From Candidatus Avacholeplasma faecigallinarum (lineage in GTDB: Bacteria > Bacillota_I > Bacilli_A > Acholeplasmatales > Anaeroplasmataceae): DNA of 9,296 nucleotides. Both the position numbers and the translations under genes were made by a program. The DNA lies in NCBI GenBank assembly GCA_018715825.1, contig DVKU01000067.1:1-9296 (forward strand). The letters are read 5' to 3'. The notes under the pieces were generated by a model. The model saw only the letters and a list, made by a program, of their open reading frames with translations. It was not told the origin of the DNA and searched no databases. How positions within the stretch are numbered: the stretch's first letter is position 1; each line of letters opens with the position of its first letter. Of this stretch, positions 7,101 through 9,296 are shown piece after piece.

Positions 7101-7780
7101 AAATCTGCAACTTCTGCAATTTCTTTTCCATAGATTGATGTAGGATTTAAATACTTATTATCTGACTTAACTTGCAAGTGGACATGCACTCCAGCTTCAG
7201 TATCATTAATTGATGTAGAGGCTTTAGCGATTACCATTCCTTGTTCTACTACGTCACCAGCTTTAACCTTAACATCCTGTAAAGATGAGTAAACACTAAC
7301 AATCTTATTATCGTGTTCAATTTCAATAGTAGCACCACATAGCTCATCTTCAGTAACAGAAACAACCTTACCATCATAGATAGCTAATACATCAAAAGTA
7401 TTGTTATCTTCTTTTGCATAGCTTATTCCTGTAGATGTTATCATATCACTGCCATTAACAATTACAGCACTTTCTAATTCCTCTAATGACAAACTGTCAT
7501 CAAAGAAAGTACGAACCATTACATAATCACCAGTAACTGGTAAAATGAATTTGTCAACAACAACAGGGGTTGTATCATCTGGAGTCTCAACATCAGTAGA
7601 TTGATCATCATCATTGTTGTCTGGCGTTTCTGTTACAGGAGGAGTATCATCCACATTTTCATTTGAGTTTAATGCTAGACTAGCAATTCCTATTACAGAT
7701 GCAAAAACAAATACAACTACTCCAATAAATATTAAAAGTTCCTTTTTTTCTATGAAAAATCTTTTGATTTTTTCTTTCAT
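7094..7780 (-). CDS. spoIIQ: Stage II sporulation protein SpoIIQ, degenerate LytM/M23 domain
   Basis: 228 residues (B. subtilis 283). A short cytoplasmic Lys-rich N-terminus is followed by one transmembrane helix (14-37), an Asp/Thr/Pro-rich linker (39-75) and a LytM-fold domain (about 80-215). In family knowledge SpoIIQ sits in the forespore membrane and pairs with SpoIIIAH across the intermembrane space as part of the feeding-tube channel. Match points to B. subtilis SpoIIQ are FDV-A---G-VV (129-140), VSVYSSLQDVKVKAGD (161-176) and HVHLQV (199-204). Peptidase residues are largely lost: the HxGxD motif reads S116-T-G-I-S120, the YxHL motif reads YSSL (164-167), and only the final HxH (199, 201) remains. 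Start at ATG 7780 is set by GAGGTGA five bases upstream; ATG 7828 has no comparable site. The long acidic C-terminal tail of the B. subtilis protein is missing. A generic M23-like protein is the alternative. Confidence 0.83.
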   Translation of the reverse strand: MKEKIKRFFIEKKELLIFIGVVVFVFASVIGIASLALNSNENVDDTPPVTETPDNNDDDQSTDVETPDDTTPVVVDKFILPVTGDYVMVRTFFDDSLSLEELESAVIVNGSDMITSTGISYAKEDNNTFDVLAIYDGKVVSVTEDELCGATIEIEHDNKIVSVYSSLQDVKVKAGDVVEQGMVIAKASTSINDTEAGVHVHLQVKSDNKYLNPTSIYGKEIAEVADLK

Positions 7781-7797
7781 GTCTTTCACCTCAATCA

Positions 7798-7826
7798 TAG
7801 TATTGACAATATTTAGGTGAATATAC
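7798..7826 (-). promoter_or_regulatory. Possible sigma-F-like promoter of spoIIQ
   Basis: Minus-strand GTATA (7826-7822) fits the sigma-F -35 GYWTA. GTCAATACTA (7807-7798) fits the -10 GGNRANANTW except at one G. The spacer is 14 bp, one shorter than the usual 15. B. subtilis spoIIQ is known to be sigma-F dependent. The predicted start would fall at the edge of the SD (7792-7786), giving an extremely short leader. AT-rich DNA makes chance matches easy. Confidence 0.35.
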
Positions 7827-7834
7827 ATAAAATT

Positions 7835-8053
7835 TTAAAATTGCATAGAATTTATTAAACTCATTATTCCCTCTGTAACAAAATATGAAGATATAAATGA
7901 CAAAATTAGTTGTGCCGCCCTAATTTGCCAAGTGCTACCTTGCTTGAAAAGCTGTTCTAATCTACTACCTAGTATAACAAAATAGCATAGCACAAAAAAT
8001 AAGCAAAATAAGGATGTATAAATTAAATTCTTAACATTAACATATATAAGCAT
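7835..8053 (-). CDS. DUF1146 family small membrane protein (YwzB-like)
   Basis: 72 residues with two predicted transmembrane helices (about 9-28 and 46-68), joined by a basic loop. The family pattern is in that loop and second helix: G-RLEQLFKQ...QIRAAQLILSF-SSYFV (29-59), matching DUF1146/TIGR02327 members such as B. subtilis YwzB. The function is not established; in B. subtilis the gene follows the ATP synthase operon. Here it is directly downstream of upp, with its SD AGGAG overlapping the upp stop codon. The start is ATG 8053. The 54-bp gap to spoIIQ holds the candidate sigma-F-like promoter and no terminator, so read-through into spoIIQ is possible. Confidence 0.75.
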   Translation of the reverse strand: MLIYVNVKNLIYTSLFCLFFVLCYFVILGSRLEQLFKQGSTWQIRAAQLILSFISSYFVTEGIMSLINSMQF

Positions 8054-8061
8054 AATATCTC

Positions 8062-8685
8062 CTATTTTGTTCCAAATAATCTATCACCACAATCACCTAA
8101 TCCTGGAACTATATATCCATGCTCATTTAATTTTTCATCTAAACTAGCAAGATATATATCTAAATTAGGGTATTTATCCAAAAGATTTTTTACTCCCTCA
8201 GGAGCTCCAACTAATCCAACAAACCTTACGTCACTACATCCCTTATCTTTTAAAATACGGATTGCTTCTATTGCACTACCTCCTGTAGCAAGCATTGGAT
8301 CAATTACCAACACAACGGCATTATTTATATTAGGTGGAAATTTAGCAAAATATGTGTGAGGTAAAAGAGTTTTTTCATCTCTATATAGGCCTATAAACCC
8401 AACCTTTGCTGTTGGTATCATATCTCTAATTCCATCAACCATTCCCAATCCAGCTCTTAAAATAGGAACTATTACAATCTCACATGCTAGTTCCTTCTGA
8501 ACAGTTTTACAAATAGGTGTTTCTATTTCTATATCTTTTAACGGAAAATCTCTTGTAATCTCATAAGCCATTAAAGAAGCTATTTCTGAAACATTTTGAT
8601 AAAAATCCTTTGTTTTAGTATCTTTATTTCTAATTAAAGTTAACTTATGTTTAATTAAAGAGTGGTCTAATACATGTAAGCTCAT
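8062..8685 (-). CDS. upp: Uracil phosphoribosyltransferase
   Basis: 207 residues, typical full length. It salvages uracil with PRPP to give UMP in the cytoplasm. Visible: PILRAGLGM (74-82); the PRPP-binding loop [17 protein letters not shown] (125-141), with the Asp and Thr-Gly-Gly of the PRTase type I fold; and the uracil-binding C-terminus [16 protein letters not shown] (191-206). Start ATG 8685 overlaps the rpiB stop by one base (TAATG), with GAGGTAA upstream inside the rpiB end, so the two are translationally coupled. With rpiB supplying ribose-5-phosphate, the PRPP precursor, the pair makes metabolic sense. Confidence 0.97.
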   Translation of the reverse strand: MSLHVLDHSLIKHKLTLIRNKDTKTKDFYQNVSEIASLMAYEITRDFPLKDIEIETPICKTVQKELACEIVIVPILRAGLGMVDGIRDMIPTAKVGFIGLYRDEKTLLPHTYFAKFPPNINNAVVLVIDPMLATGGSAIEAIRILKDKGCSDVRFVGLVGAPEGVKNLLDKYPNLDIYLASLDEKLNEHGYIVPGLGDCGDRLFGTK

Positions 8686-9131
8686 TATATTACCTCTTCA
8701 TAATCAGAAATTTTTTTAATTCTTCTTTCATGACGTTCATTAAAAGAAAATTCAGTATCCAACCAAACATCAACAATTTCTAAAGCTAAAGGAATTCCAG
8801 TATATTTAGCAGATAAAGCTAAACAATTAGAATCGTTATGTTCTCTTGTTAATATAGCCGCATCCTTAGATCCAACCAATGCACAACGAACAGACTTTAC
8901 TTTATTGGCTATGATTGACATACCAATTCCTGTAAAACAAATCACAATTCCTCTATCACATTTATTATTTTTAATATCTTCAGCAACTTTTAAACCAAAA
9001 TCAGTATAATCACAACTATCCTTTGTATATGTTCCATGATCAATTACTTCATGACCTAATGATTTTAAATGATTCATAATTGCATTCTTTAATTCTAATG
9101 CAGAATGATCGCATCCAATTGATATTTTCAT
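8685..9131 (-). CDS. rpiB: Ribose-5-phosphate isomerase B
   Basis: 148 residues, the normal RpiB/LacAB length. It interconverts ribose-5-phosphate and ribulose-5-phosphate in the non-oxidative pentose phosphate pathway. Motifs: [10 protein letters not shown] (6-15, with D8 and H9), the catalytic Cys loop [14 protein letters not shown] (64-77, C65), TREHNDSN (95-102, H98) and the phosphate-binding ERHERR (132-137). The residue after the catalytic Cys is Phe where Gly is usual. Start ATG 9131 has AAGGAG seven bases upstream; an in-frame ATG 24 bases earlier (9155) lacks an SD and would add MIKKRRNN. First gene of rpiB-upp-DUF1146. LacA/LacB-type galactose-6-phosphate isomerases are relatives, but no lac genes are nearby. 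Confidence 0.92.
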   Translation of the reverse strand: MKISIGCDHSALELKNAIMNHLKSLGHEVIDHGTYTKDSCDYTDFGLKVAEDIKNNKCDRGIVICFTGIGMSIIANKVKSVRCALVGSKDAAILTREHNDSNCLALSAKYTGIPLALEIVDVWLDTEFSFNERHERRIKKISDYEEVI

Positions 9132-9160
9132 ATTATTTCTCCTTTTCTTTATCATTTTGT

Positions 9161-9189
9161 ATTATAGCATATGTTTAATTGATTTCCAA
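9161..9189 (-). promoter_or_regulatory. Sigma-A promoter of the rpiB-upp-DUF1146 operon
   Basis: Minus-strand -35 TTGGAA (9189-9184), 17-bp spacer, perfect -10 TATAAT (9166-9161). A TGC immediately before the -10 forms an extended -10 element. Predicted start is near 9154, giving a leader of about 23 bases that carries the AAGGAG SD. Confidence 0.78.
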
Positions 9190-9196
9190 ACATTTT

Positions 9197-9242
9197 AAAA
9201 AACCAGTGCTTTGAACTTAAACAGTTTCATAAGCACTGGTTT
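9197..9242 (-). terminator. Intrinsic terminator of the gene entering from the right
   Basis: Perfect 12-bp stem (9200-9211 pairing with 9231-9242, core ACCAGTGCTT), a 19-base loop, and six T on the minus strand counting the last three stem bases. It begins five bases after the stop codon at 9248 and isolates the rpiB operon from upstream transcription. Confidence 0.85.
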
Positions 9243-9247
9243 ATTTG

Positions 9248-9296
9248 TTAATTAATATTATCGACGCAAAAAGTTTCGATTTCTTTATCTTTTAAT
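9248..9296 (-). CDS. C-terminal fragment of an unidentified gene (cut by window edge)
   Basis: The last 15 codons and TAA stop of a minus-strand reading frame: LKDKEIETFCVDNIN. It is the only frame open from the edge, and it ends just before a strong terminator in the same direction, as expected for a real gene end. Too short to assign a family. Confidence 0.55.
   Translation of the reverse strand, partial: LKDKEIETFCVDNIN

Noticed and set aside
7094..7780. Reading the M23-domain gene as an active cell-wall endopeptidase.
   Set aside because: The HxGxD and YxHL motifs are not conserved, while the pattern matches SpoIIQ and the gene lies near spoIIID.
7614..7820. 68-codon plus-strand frame opposite the start of spoIIQ.
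   Set aside because: It is antisense to the spoIIQ membrane segment and linker. Its hydrophobicity reflects the opposite strand, and there is no ribosome site.

Overview
The window is low-G+C bacterial DNA with the standard code: Trp is TGG and TGA is not read through. Shine-Dalgarno sites are strong (AGGAGG, GAGGTGA) and TATAAT promoters are common. A tRNA-Phe T-box and two sporulation genes (spoIIQ, spoIIID) point to a spore-forming Firmicute of the Bacilli/Erysipelotrichales kind. The genus cannot be fixed from this window. All genes but one (yigZ) are on the minus strand, so transcription mostly runs from high to low coordinates.

Right end to about 7.1 kb. The tail of an unidentified gene ends in a strong terminator. 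A TTGGAA-17-TATAAT promoter then drives rpiB (ribose-5-phosphate isomerase B), upp (uracil phosphoribosyltransferase) and a small two-helix membrane protein of the DUF1146/YwzB family. These are packed with a 1-nt overlap and an 8-nt gap. Next is spoIIQ, a membrane-anchored protein with a degenerate LytM/M23 domain. It has a possible sigma-F-like promoter of its own, and a terminator that overlaps its stop codon. In Bacillus subtilis rpiB, upp and the DUF1146 gene flank the ATP synthase operon; here that operon is not between them.

7.0 to 5.2 kb. A 406-residue helical protein of unknown function lies between spoIIQ and spoIIID, with its own promoter and a 12-bp-stem terminator. It resembles an HTH-plus-TPR regulator and is the least explained gene here. 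spoIIID follows, encoding the mother-cell sporulation transcription factor.

5.25 to 4.6 kb. yigZ (IMPACT/YvyE family) is the only plus-strand gene. Its 3' end overlaps that of spoIIID by 9 bp. Its true start is most likely a TTG at 4641, because the longest possible reading frame begins inside the gene's own -35 box.

4.56 to 0.49 kb. cca (CCA-adding enzyme), pulA (type I pullulanase, AmyX-like) and yhaM (HD-domain 3'-5' exoribonuclease) form a tightly overlapping operon, so a glycogen-debranching enzyme is co-transcribed with two RNA-end enzymes.

Left end. The first 60 codons of pheS are preceded by a complete tRNA-Phe T-box leader with its own sigma-A promoter.

I found no CRISPR array, insertion sequence, phage gene, rRNA or tRNA. 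No clearly new system is visible. The best leads are the unknown gene between the two sporulation genes, the heavily degenerate SpoIIQ, and the unterminated spoIIID/yigZ convergence.
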